A stretch of 5,410 nucleotides of DNA, taken from contig JAATGO010000244.1 in assembly GCA_015654605.1 (NCBI GenBank), positions 1 through 5,410 of the forward strand, written 5' to 3'. Origin of the DNA: Betaproteobacteria bacterium (GTDB taxonomy: Bacteria > Pseudomonadota > Gammaproteobacteria > Burkholderiales > Burkholderiaceae). This document shows, piece after piece, positions 1-5,030 of this stretch. The position numbers and the translations under genes were made by a program. Numbering within the stretch: the stretch's first letter is position 1; every line of letters begins with the position of its first letter. The notes beneath the pieces are model-generated. The model ran no database searches. It saw nothing but the letters and a program-made list of their open reading frames with translations, and was not told where the DNA came from.

Positions 1-344
1 GCAATCAACAAAGCGATAATCGAGGTAGTTAATGTACCGACAATAGCAATCAATGCACCATATTCATCCTTCACCGGATCCCACTCGACTCGCGTGATAA
101 ATCCTGGTCCAAATTCATGAAAGGCAGGCCAGGCACCAATCAACAGCGAAACAATAATACCGCCAAGCATGAGCAGCACCGATAAAGCGAACACTAGCGT
201 TATTTTATGAAACAGAAAATCCTGGAATCGTTGCTTACGCATAGCGACAACAAGCTGTTGATGTTGTCGCTCAATATCACGTACGGTAGCAGAGTGATTC
301 ACGTCACTATGAGGAAGGGATGTCATGGAAATATGCACTGTCAT
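1..344 (-). CDS. pstC: Phosphate ABC transporter permease PstC, N-terminal part
   Basis: PstC is one of the two inner-membrane permease subunits of the PstSCAB high-affinity phosphate importer. Reading leftward from the ATG at 344, 114 whole codons are visible before the window edge cuts the gene. Residues about 48-70 form a hydrophobic membrane span ending in LLMLGGIIVSLLIGAWPAF. The periplasmic stretch that follows, with GPGFITRVEWDPVKDEYGAL and IVGTLTTSIIALLI, matches the family closely. An in-frame stop at 351-353 limits the start to ATG 344 or ATG 326; neither has a strong Shine-Dalgarno sequence, so the exact start is uncertain. It follows pstS on the same strand after a 60-base gap, as expected for a pst operon driven from the Pho box upstream of pstS. 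Identity is secure; the rest of the protein lies outside the window. Confidence 0.95.
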   Translation of the reverse strand, partial: MTVHISMTSLPHSDVNHSATVRDIERQHQQLVVAMRKQRFQDFLFHKITLVFALSVLLMLGGIIVSLLIGAWPAFHEFGPGFITRVEWDPVKDEYGALIAIVGTLTTSIIALLI

Positions 345-404
345 GTATTTTTACCATTCGATACGAACCATGGTGGCTTCACCTTAGTTCGTCACCTCAC
401 TCAA

Positions 405-1454
405 TTACCAGATTGTCTTGCCACTACTATCTTTAACATTGGCTTTCCATGAGGATTCAATCAGCTTCACAACTGAATCTGGTAGTGGGACATAATCCAA
501 TTCAGCTGCTGCAGGAGCACCATGCTTATATGCCCAGTCAAAAAATTTCAGGACTTCCTTACCCTTGCTACCATCACCATCTTGAGCTTTATGCAGCAGA
601 ATAAAAGTCGCGCTGCTGATAGGCCAACTTGCCTTACCTGCGGCATCGGTAAAATCTACGGAAAATCCTGGTGTACCAGCCCAATTAGCAGCGGCAGTTG
701 CCGATTTGAATGTGCTATCGTCAGGACTCACAAAATTGCCATCACGATTTTTCAGTTGGGCATACAGCATCTTGTTCTTTTTTACGTAGGCATACTCAAC
801 ATAACCAATCGCCCCTTTTACCTTTTGCACATTGGCAGCAACACCTTCATTACCCTTACCGCCCACACCAATAGGCCATTTTACTTCTGTGCCAGCACCA
901 ATTTTTCTCTTGAAATCAGCGTTCACTTTGGATAGATAGCTGGTAAATACATACGATGTCCCCGATCCATCTGACCGATAAACCACAGTAATATCGTCAT
1001 CAGGTAATGTCACCCCCGGATTCAAACTGGCAATCTCAGGAGCATTCCATTTCGTAATTTTCCCTGCATAGATATCTGCTAAAACAGAACCCGACAACTT
1101 CAATTGCCCTGGAGTGATACCTGGCAAATTCACTACTGGCACCACACCACCAACTATCGCAGGGAACTGTGTAAGACCACTCGCTTCCAAATCGGCAGAA
1201 CTCAATGGTGCATCTGATGCGCCAAAATCAATAGTCTTTGCCTTAATTTGTTTAATGCCACCACCAGAACAGATGGATTGATAATTCAAATTATTTCCTG
1301 TTGCCACTTTATAGTCTTGTGCCCACTTTGAATAGATTGGATAGGGAAATGACGCGCCAGCGCCAGTAATATCTGCGGCATGTGCGGCCATAGAAAATGC
1401 CAACGATCCTCCTACCGCTACGGCCACAGACTGTAAAATTTTCTTCAACCCCAT
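405..1454 (-). CDS. pstS: Periplasmic phosphate-binding protein PstS
   Basis: PstS captures inorganic phosphate in the periplasm and delivers it to the PstCA permease. The 349-residue length is normal for the family. Residues 1-26 are a Sec signal peptide (two lysines, hydrophobic core, AHA cleavage site), giving a mature N-terminus near ADITGAGASFP. Family motifs follow in order: the phosphate-contacting loop at 33-36 (GASF), serine 63, DFGASDAPL with aspartate 81, VVYRSDGSGTSYVF with arginine 160 and Ser-Gly-Thr 164-166, then KWPIGVGGKGNEG, GAIGYVEYAY, and FFDWAYKHGA plus a conserved C-terminus (LPDSVV, KDSSGK). The residue before serine 63 is cysteine 62 where E. coli PstS has glycine. The start is fixed by AAAGGAG at 1461-1467, six bases before the ATG. 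It is first in the operon with pstC and sits about 180 bases downstream of a Pho box, so PhoB induction under phosphate limitation is expected. Confidence 0.98.
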   Translation of the reverse strand: MGLKKILQSVAVAVGGSLAFSMAAHAADITGAGASFPYPIYSKWAQDYKVATGNNLNYQSICSGGGIKQIKAKTIDFGASDAPLSSADLEASGLTQFPAIVGGVVPVVNLPGITPGQLKLSGSVLADIYAGKITKWNAPEIASLNPGVTLPDDDITVVYRSDGSGTSYVFTSYLSKVNADFKRKIGAGTEVKWPIGVGGKGNEGVAANVQKVKGAIGYVEYAYVKKNKMLYAQLKNRDGNFVSPDDSTFKSATAAANWAGTPGFSVDFTDAAGKASWPISSATFILLHKAQDGDGSKGKEVLKFFDWAYKHGAPAAAELDYVPLPDSVVKLIESSWKANVKDSSGKTIW

Positions 1455-1468
1455 GTCATGCTCCTTTA

Positions 1469-1483
1469 TTTAACCAGCATTTG
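1469..1483. repeat. 15-bp direct repeat, copy 1 (pstS leader)
   Basis: TTTAACCAGCATTTG occurs here, directly upstream of the pstS ribosome binding site, and again identically at 1623-1637 next to the Pho box. The match stops sharply on both sides. The two copies are 154 bases apart and bracket nearly the whole pstS leader, so the segment between them could be an insertion or duplication. Origin is inferred; the identity of the copies is directly visible. Confidence 0.9.
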
Positions 1484-1507
1484 GTTTTCTTCATCAGTGA
1501 ATACCCT

Positions 1508-1536
1508 CAGGTACAAACATATTTGTCTGGTACCTG
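1508..1536 (-). repeat. Inverted repeat in pstS 5' leader
   Basis: CAGGTAC at 1508-1514 and GTACCTG at 1530-1536 are perfect 7-bp arms around a 15-base loop. The loop itself has an inner ACAAA/TTTGT pair. In pstS mRNA this would form a hairpin about 55 bases before the start codon. No U-run follows it, so it is not a terminator; it may affect mRNA stability or translation, or be an end of the inserted segment. Confidence 0.5.
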
Positions 1537-1620
1537 CCGGAAATTATCTCGAAAACCATATTGATGTGACACTCAATCTCATTACACACATCACATAACA
1601 GTCCTCTAGAGACGAATTGA

Positions 1621-1654
1621 ACTTTAACCAGCATTTGTGACAACTTTATGACTT
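1621..1654 (-). promoter_or_regulatory. PhoB-dependent pstS promoter (Pho box and -10)
   Basis: Read on the minus strand, 1654-1636 is AAGTCATAAAGTTGTCACA. Its two half-sites, GTCATA and TGTCACA, lie 11 bases apart in direct orientation, and 15 of 19 positions agree with the E. coli-type Pho box CTGTCATAAAACTGTCACA. A weak -10 hexamer (TAAAGT, 1626-1621) begins nine bases after the box, the spacing typical of PhoB-activated promoters where the box replaces the -35. It faces pstS, leaving a leader of about 160 bases. PhoB binding is inferred from this match and from the known phosphate control of pst operons. Confidence 0.85.
1623..1637. repeat. 15-bp direct repeat, copy 2 (at Pho box/-10)
   Basis: Second identical copy of the repeat at 1469-1483. 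It overlaps the last two bases of the Pho box and includes part of the -10 region. If the intervening 154 bases were removed, the Pho box and -10 would sit directly upstream of the pstS ribosome binding site, a compact arrangement that may be ancestral. Confidence 0.9.
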
Positions 1655-1656
1655 AC

Positions 1657-1670
1657 CGTAAAAGAGTGAT
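1657..1670. repeat. Imperfect direct repeat, copy 1
   Basis: CGTAAAAGAGTGAT here recurs as CGTAAAAAGAGTGAT at 1922-1936, differing by one A. The two copies bracket most of the pstS-sixA intergenic region. Meaning unknown; it could be chance in AT-rich DNA or the edge of a rearranged segment. Confidence 0.5.
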
Positions 1671-1744
1671 TGACGGGGAGTATGTGAGCAACGGAAAGAG
1701 GTACCTACTGAAAATGGCACAATCGTGTAGTCCACATATCCTCT

Positions 1745-1763
1745 TTGTCATCAAGTTGTCACG
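1745..1763 (+). promoter_or_regulatory. Second, divergent Pho box facing sixA remnant
   Basis: TTGTCATCAAGTTGTCACG has two TGTCA half-sites exactly 11 bases apart and agrees with 14 of 19 Pho box positions. It is identical at 15 of 19 positions to the box upstream of pstS but lies on the opposite strand, about 90 bases away. A weak -10 candidate (TGCACT, 1773-1778) has the nine-base spacing expected of PhoB promoters. It would drive transcription rightward toward the broken sixA, 240 bases downstream. PhoB control is inferred. Confidence 0.65.
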
Positions 1764-2002
1764 CCATCCATTTGCACTACAAAACCGCACAAAAATAATG
1801 CATGAATCAACGTAAGTACAGGGAAGTGGGGAAGAGCCATCAGCTCGTAACAAAACGATATGCGCGTAACTGACAGAGAGATATTTCCTCTCCGATACAC
1901 AATCCTGCCTACTGATTACATCGTAAAAAGAGTGATAAGACACAACATGACCTAATACACCCGGATCATTCGTTGTACTCGTAAATAAAGGATGAACGAA
2001 CT
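1764..2002 (+). other. Non-coding leader between Pho box and sixA
   Basis: No convincing gene lies here on either strand. If the divergent Pho box is active, this is the 5' leader of the rightward transcript or a small RNA. Two small hairpins are visible: GAGC/GCTC at 1834-1846 and GAGAG/CTCTC at 1876-1892. The second copy of the imperfect repeat is at 1922-1936. A possible 31-codon reading frame (1860-1955) has no ribosome binding site. AAAGGA at 1987-1992 is the likely binding site for sixA, ten bases before its ATG. Confidence 0.5.
1922..1936. repeat. Imperfect direct repeat, copy 2
   Basis: CGTAAAAAGAGTGAT, one A longer than the copy at 1657-1670. It lies 66 bases upstream of the sixA start. 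Confidence 0.5.
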
Positions 2003-2211
2003 ATGGAACTGATCTTGTGGCGGCACGCAGAAGTTGAATTGGGAGAGCCGGACGAAGGCCGGACACTGACTGCCAGAGGGCACAAACAAGCCTGGGAAAT
2101 GGGGGATTGGCTAGATCGGAATTTACCAGAGCGTTGCCGTATTCTGGTCAGCCCCCCAAACGTGCGATACAAACTGCCGAAGCCCTTGGTCGCAAATTCA
2201 AAATTCATGAA
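2003..2211 (+). pseudogene. sixA: sixA remnant: frameshifted and truncated phosphohistidine phosphatase
   Basis: SixA proteins are small histidine phosphatases of about 150-160 residues that dephosphorylate phosphohistidine, for example on Hpt/phosphotransfer proteins. The reading frame opens with MELILWRHAE, carrying the catalytic Arg-His pair (R7, H8), then LTARGHKQA and MGDWLDRNLP and RILVSP, all typical of the betaproteobacterial form. At a run of six C (2152-2157) the frame breaks: the expected continuation KRAIQTAEALGRKF is found one frame over and would be restored by one added C. Recognisable homology stops near 2211, and the second half, with the second catalytic histidine motif, is absent from all three frames downstream. 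So even if the frameshift were a sequencing error the gene would be non-functional. An upstream Pho box suggests it once belonged to the phosphate regulon. Confidence 0.88.
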
Positions 2212-2271
2212 TATCTAGGCTCTGAAAATTTTCTTCAACAATGCCATTTACACAGATTATTTTACAGTCTC
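2212..2271 (-). mobile_element. Possible IS256-family terminal remnant
   Basis: The minus strand from 2271 reads GAGACTGTAAAATAATCTG followed by TGTAAATGG. This layout (a tip ending in CTGT, then AT-rich DNA, then CTGTGTAAA) is reminiscent of the terminal inverted repeats of IS256-family elements as I remember them. It begins where sixA homology ends, which suggests an insertion followed by deletion. No transposase fragment, matching opposite end or target duplication is visible, so this is a tentative call. Confidence 0.3.
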
Positions 2272-2460
2272 TTCATGCTAGGAACGCTGTCGCTCACGCC
2301 ATTACAGTTCCTCACCATGAGCAATGATACAGCCAGTGGCACTGCATATTACCGGAAAGAAATTTCTCTAAATCATCACTCTGCATGCTCTTCACCTTGC
2401 GATAAAGCAAGCATCTTCAATGATCACGAATACGATATTTAATTATCTAACTACATTGTG
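2272..2460. other. Gene-free degraded stretch after sixA remnant
   Basis: All six frames are broken or lack family features, and I see no sixA C-terminus or transposase. A small perfect hairpin, CTTGC/GCAAG around GATAAA, lies at 2396-2411 with no T-run after it. The stretch looks like decayed DNA between the pseudogene and the promoter of the next gene. Confidence 0.5.
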
Positions 2461-2466
2461 ATGACT

Positions 2467-2472
2467 TATAAT
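2467..2472 (+). promoter_or_regulatory. Perfect -10 box, likely promoter of exported-protein gene
   Basis: TATAAT is an exact sigma-70 -10 hexamer in AT-rich DNA. No good -35 exists at 16-18 bases upstream (TATCTA is the best at 17), so either an activator is needed or the promoter is weak. A start near 2479 would give a leader of about 170 bases before the ATG at 2649. Confidence 0.5.
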
Positions 2473-2482
2473 TAAAAAGCGA

Positions 2483-2600
2483 CATAGCACACTGGGCTAT
2501 GCTAGCCTGATGGGAGTATATTCGAACAAAAAACCCTCGCTTAAAGATGCGCCTACCTAGTCCGAGCTAGGTCAGATTCTGGTAGTCTGGGTATACGAGG
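2483..2600 (+). promoter_or_regulatory. Structured 5' leader, class unknown
   Basis: Several nested inverted repeats lie between the -10 box and the gene: CATAGC/GCTATG (2483-2501); an outer CCTCG (2535-2539) with CGAGG (2596-2600); and inside it CGC/GCG (2538-2551), a perfect ACCTAG/CTAGGT hairpin (2555-2572) and CAGA/TCTG (2573-2589). Together 2535-2600 can fold as a closed multi-arm junction. It does not match a riboswitch I recognise and lacks tRNA signatures. It could be a cis-regulatory leader or a small RNA; folding and function are inferred. Confidence 0.4.
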
Positions 2601-2648
2601 CAATACACTCTCAGGAGACAATGAAAACTAATAAAATAAGGGGGATAT

Positions 2649-3659
2649 ATGTTAAAGAAAATAATTGTGAATTTTTTATTTTTATTTGCAGGTATAAATA
2701 TAACACATCAGGCATTTGCGTTAAGCAATGCAGAAAAAATTAACCAACTTGTGATGTCTTTAGAAAAAGTGCACACAAATACCAAGCAATATATAGGAGC
2801 TGCAGCATTGCATGTATTGGAGATAATTTACGATTCACCAGAATCTGAATGCAACAGTAAACCAGGATATGATTGCAATGGTTTTTTCTTAACGGCATTT
2901 GAGCAGCCCAATGACTATTGGCTTCAACCTAATCTGGATACGGATAGGATGTCTTACACATTTATGCTAAAAAATACAGCAACAAACCCTTACTCAAATG
3001 CTGGACTTATATTGATACCAACTTCATTGCGCAATAAATTTCCCAAATCGGTATATCCACAGCTACATTGCGCTTTCCCTGTTGATGGAGGAACGTTTAT
3101 GCGTGAAGATCATGGCTGTGGCCAGATGCCAGGAAGCACGAATTCTAAACCATGCCAAGAACAAGGTATATTTACAGCGGATGATTGGTTTAAAATTTTT
3201 AATGTGAACGAGACGGCGATTGGCTTTATTAGCTGTGGATTTGCATTTACCGGAGATGCAGATAACGATGCAAAATCTTACAGTGCTATTCACGATATTA
3301 TTGTCAAATCAGACATAAGAAACACATATATGTCATGGAATGAATATGTATTTCATTCATGGCCTCAGTATAGTCCCAGTACGGTTCCTGTATTGGCATT
3401 TTTCTATATGCCAGACTACACTCTTCCAAGTGTTGTAAAACATAATATTGATCGAAAAGAAATAAAGGGGGCATTTAGCCTTTCAGGAAACCCGCGTGTT
3501 CTAGCAATACAAGAGCAGTTATTATTTTATAAGGCATCAAACTTGTATGCTCCGGTCATCAGGATTAGTGGTAAATTTCCTGATGTAACATTCTCTGTTC
3601 TCGACGAAGATCAGTCTTCTGATATCCCAAACAATAATCTGATATGGGGTCCCCAGTAG
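2649..3659 (+). CDS. Exported six-cysteine protein, possibly halovibrin (HvnA)-like
   Basis: The 336-residue protein has a Sec signal peptide: two lysines, a hydrophobic core and an AFA cleavage site after residue 24. The mature part has six cysteines (68, 76, 141, 157, 169, 196), suggesting three disulfides outside the cytoplasm. The motif order GYDCNG (73-78), CAFPVD (141-146), EDHGCG (153-158), PCQEQGI followed by TADDW (168-180), CGF (196-198), WNEYVF (230-235) and AFFY (250-253) fits a family of exported proteobacterial proteins, some annotated as halovibrin HvnA-like after Vibrio fischeri secreted enzymes. That label is from memory and its enzymatic activity is not shown by the sequence. 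No membrane anchor is seen after the signal. AAGGGGG just upstream supports the ATG. The gene is monocistronic, AT-rich with many ATA and AAA codons unlike pstS or olsB, and lies beside a pseudogene, which suggests horizontal acquisition. Confidence 0.88.
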   Translation: MLKKIIVNFLFLFAGINITHQAFALSNAEKINQLVMSLEKVHTNTKQYIGAAALHVLEIIYDSPESECNSKPGYDCNGFFLTAFEQPNDYWLQPNLDTDRMSYTFMLKNTATNPYSNAGLILIPTSLRNKFPKSVYPQLHCAFPVDGGTFMREDHGCGQMPGSTNSKPCQEQGIFTADDWFKIFNVNETAIGFISCGFAFTGDADNDAKSYSAIHDIIVKSDIRNTYMSWNEYVFHSWPQYSPSTVPVLAFFYMPDYTLPSVVKHNIDRKEIKGAFSLSGNPRVLAIQEQLLFYKASNLYAPVIRISGKFPDVTFSVLDEDQSSDIPNNNLIWGPQ

Positions 3660-3661
3660 TA

Positions 3662-3690
3662 AGTAGTAATGACTACTGTCGCATTGACAG
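3662..3690 (+). repeat. Overlapping small hairpins after the exported-protein gene
   Basis: AGTAGT/ACTACT with a four-base loop (3662-3677) begins three bases after the stop codon. CTGTC/GACAG with a five-base loop (3676-3690) shares two bases with it, so the two are alternatives. Neither is followed by a T-run, so they are weak terminator candidates; they may protect the mRNA 3' end. Confidence 0.45.
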
Positions 3691-3767
3691 AGATAGACCA
3701 ACCTCAAGTTGTACTGCCGTTTTTCTAATCAGCCGACATATAAAATGGTAGATCAGAATGAATAGAG

Positions 3768-3830
3768 TAGCGTACCTATAGCGGTGAATGTGGCTGCATA
3801 GGAGCCATGTTCACCGCTATAGGTGCGCTA
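3768..3830 (+). repeat. Large near-perfect palindrome, 27-bp hairpin stem
   Basis: Positions 3768-3794 pair with 3804-3830 around a nine-base loop. The central 15 pairs (ACCTATAGCGGTGAA with its exact complement) and the outer TAGCG/CGCTA are perfect, and the three remaining imperfect pairs are G-U in the plus-strand RNA, so the stem is continuous only in that transcript. A run of six T lies at 3849-3854 or so, about 18 bases beyond the stem, too far for a standard terminator. It could be a terminator-like or RNA-stabilising hairpin of the upstream gene, a small RNA, or a palindromic mobile repeat (MITE/REP type). Confidence 0.85.
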
Positions 3831-4202
3831 TGCTCATGGTTAAAAGTTTTTTGTGTAAGCGACACAGTCGTTAGCTATAACTCATAAACAGGAGGGGATG
3901 ATGGGGCTTCATTAAATATGCATAAATACGCATTAAACACGATTAATGACTCCACTCCAACCACAAAGAGCCTCCACTCTCATGCGACAGTTATGAAATT
4001 TCTGAACCCAACTGCGCGACGTGAAATCATTTCCTTTTTAATATGGAATCCCTCAGTTATGCCATTGGATTTCTGGAACATTGCCAAAGTATTTATATGA
4101 GCATCTCTTTCCTGGCAGATTATTTTTCCCCTATTTCTGCACACAGTTCGTAGTATCATCTTTAGCGGCAATGACTTCTACTTCTCTAAAAATAAAAGGA
4201 AG
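3831..4202. other. Intergenic stretch with no convincing gene
   Basis: A strong Shine-Dalgarno-like AGGAGGGG (3890-3897) precedes ATG codons at 3898 and 3901, but that frame stops after five residues (MMGLH). A 60-codon frame beginning at 3918 lies in another frame, about 20 bases from that site. A weak -10 (TATAAC, 3876-3881) is upstream. This may be the debris of a decayed small gene, or chance. No terminator for olsB is evident on the minus strand. Confidence 0.4.
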
Positions 4203-4964
4203 CTACGCCATTTCTTTCAAATAATGTCGCGCATAACGTTTATCAAGTTGTGCTAACGGCAGCAATAAAAAGAAATCTGCACAGTAAAAATCAGGATCCC
4301 AGGCTGGCTGTCCACAAACCCAGGCACCACTGCGTAGATAACCACGTAGCAATGGTGGCACTTGCGGTTGATATCCCTCTTGGCTTTGCCCGATGGGAAA
4401 AGGCAAACTCGGCACTACCTGATAATCAGAGGGCGCCATATTATTTTTTTGGAAAAGATGATACAAGGCAGCAGCGTTATATCCTCCATCGGCCAAACTG
4501 ACACTGACACAACCCATCAGATACTCACAGCGCTCTCTGCGCATATAATCAGCCAGGCCAGCCCATAACAGCATGATGACAGCACCATTACGATAATCAG
4601 GATGAATGCAGGCTCGACCTGCTTCGGCAATCACATCACGAATATTGTTGAGTCGACGTAAATCAAATTCCTGTTCTGAATAAAATTTCCCCAGTTTTCG
4701 GGCGGCGTGTGGACTCATGACGCGATACGTCCCTACCACTCTGAGTGTCTTGCTATCACGTACAATCAAATGATCACAATGATAATCAAAATCATCTTTA
4801 TCTAATCCTTCTTCGTTCGTCAATCTAGACAAACTCATTGCCTCGATAAAGACTTTATAGCGTAACCGTTGTACCTCCCGTACTTCTTCTGATGTACTCG
4901 CCAGACTCAGTGTCAGTTTGGGTAAATTTGAATTCACATTGGCAGGAGTCGTCGGTAGTCTCAT
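4203..4964 (-). CDS. olsB: OlsB-type L-ornithine N-acyltransferase (ornithine lipid synthesis)
   Basis: OlsB transfers a 3-hydroxyacyl chain from acyl carrier protein to the alpha-amino group of ornithine, making lyso-ornithine lipid, the first step to phosphate-free ornithine lipids. The 253-residue protein has the GNAT-like fold signatures of this family (Acetyltransf_5 type): EVQRLRYKVF (30-39), CDHLIV (63-68), VVGTYRVM (76-83), EAGRACIHPDYRNG (114-127), LLWAGLADYM (132-141), GCVSVS (151-156), and the C-terminal PPLLRGYLRSGAWVCG (203-218) with DPDFYCADFFLLL (223-235). AAGGG six bases before the ATG supports the start. The O-acyltransferase OlsA, often adjacent, is not in the window, so this gene appears monocistronic. 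A Pho-box-like site upstream suggests induction by phosphate starvation, as known for olsB in rhizobia. A related acyl-homoserine-lactone-synthase-like or hemolysin-annotated GNAT function is a less likely alternative. Confidence 0.88.
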   Translation of the reverse strand: MRLPTTPANVNSNLPKLTLSLASTSEEVREVQRLRYKVFIEAMSLSRLTNEEGLDKDDFDYHCDHLIVRDSKTLRVVGTYRVMSPHAARKLGKFYSEQEFDLRRLNNIRDVIAEAGRACIHPDYRNGAVIMLLWAGLADYMRRERCEYLMGCVSVSLADGGYNAAALYHLFQKNNMAPSDYQVVPSLPFPIGQSQEGYQPQVPPLLRGYLRSGAWVCGQPAWDPDFYCADFFLLLPLAQLDKRYARHYLKEMA

Positions 4965-4991
4965 GCTATACCCTTTGTCATAAATTAACGC

Positions 4992-5030
4992 AATAAAGAC
5001 TAACGCGTCTTTATGTCAAGATAATGACAT
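4992..5030 (-). promoter_or_regulatory. olsB promoter with Pho-box-like repeat and nested palindromes
   Basis: On the minus strand 5030-5012 reads ATGTCATTATCTTGACATA: TGTCA and TGACA half-sites 11 bases apart, 13 of 19 positions matching the Pho box consensus. The same bases include a perfect sigma-70 -35, TTGACA (5019-5014), with TTTATT (4997-4992) as -10 at 16 bases. Two palindromes overlap it: ATGTCA/TGACAT (5013-5030) over the -35, and ATAAAGAC/GTCTTTAT (4993-5014) filling the spacer. It could be PhoB-activated, constitutive, or repressed by a dimeric regulator. Confidence 0.55.

Noticed and set aside
522..935. Plus-strand frame inside pstS, and similar frames opposite pstC, the exported-protein gene and olsB
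   Set aside because: They are antisense shadows of clearly identified genes and show no features of their own.
1564..1575. Additional Pho half-site in the pstS leader (TGTCACA on the minus strand near TTGA/TCAA arms)
   Set aside because: The partner half-site 11 bases upstream does not match, so it is not a full Pho box.
1653..1943. 96-codon minus-strand reading frame in the pstS-sixA intergenic region
   Set aside because: No ribosome binding site, no recognisable family or domain, and it runs across the plus-strand Pho box; most likely chance.
1860..1955. 31-codon plus-strand frame downstream of the divergent Pho box
   Set aside because: No Shine-Dalgarno sequence and no recognisable features; mentioned only as part of the leader.
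2535..2600. tRNA gene
   Set aside because: The pairing is cloverleaf-like, but there is no T-loop TTCGA motif, the anticodon-like loop is six bases, the acceptor pair is only five bases and D-loop bases are missing.
3768..3854. Intrinsic terminator formed by the large palindrome
   Set aside because: The T-run is about 18 bases beyond the stem, too far for a standard terminator; kept as a repeat with unknown role.
3918..4100. 60-codon plus-strand frame and an overlapping 63-codon minus-strand frame (3980-4171)
   Set aside because: The strong AGGAGGGG site is out of range and belongs to another frame; neither peptide shows a signal, domain or codon pattern that supports coding.
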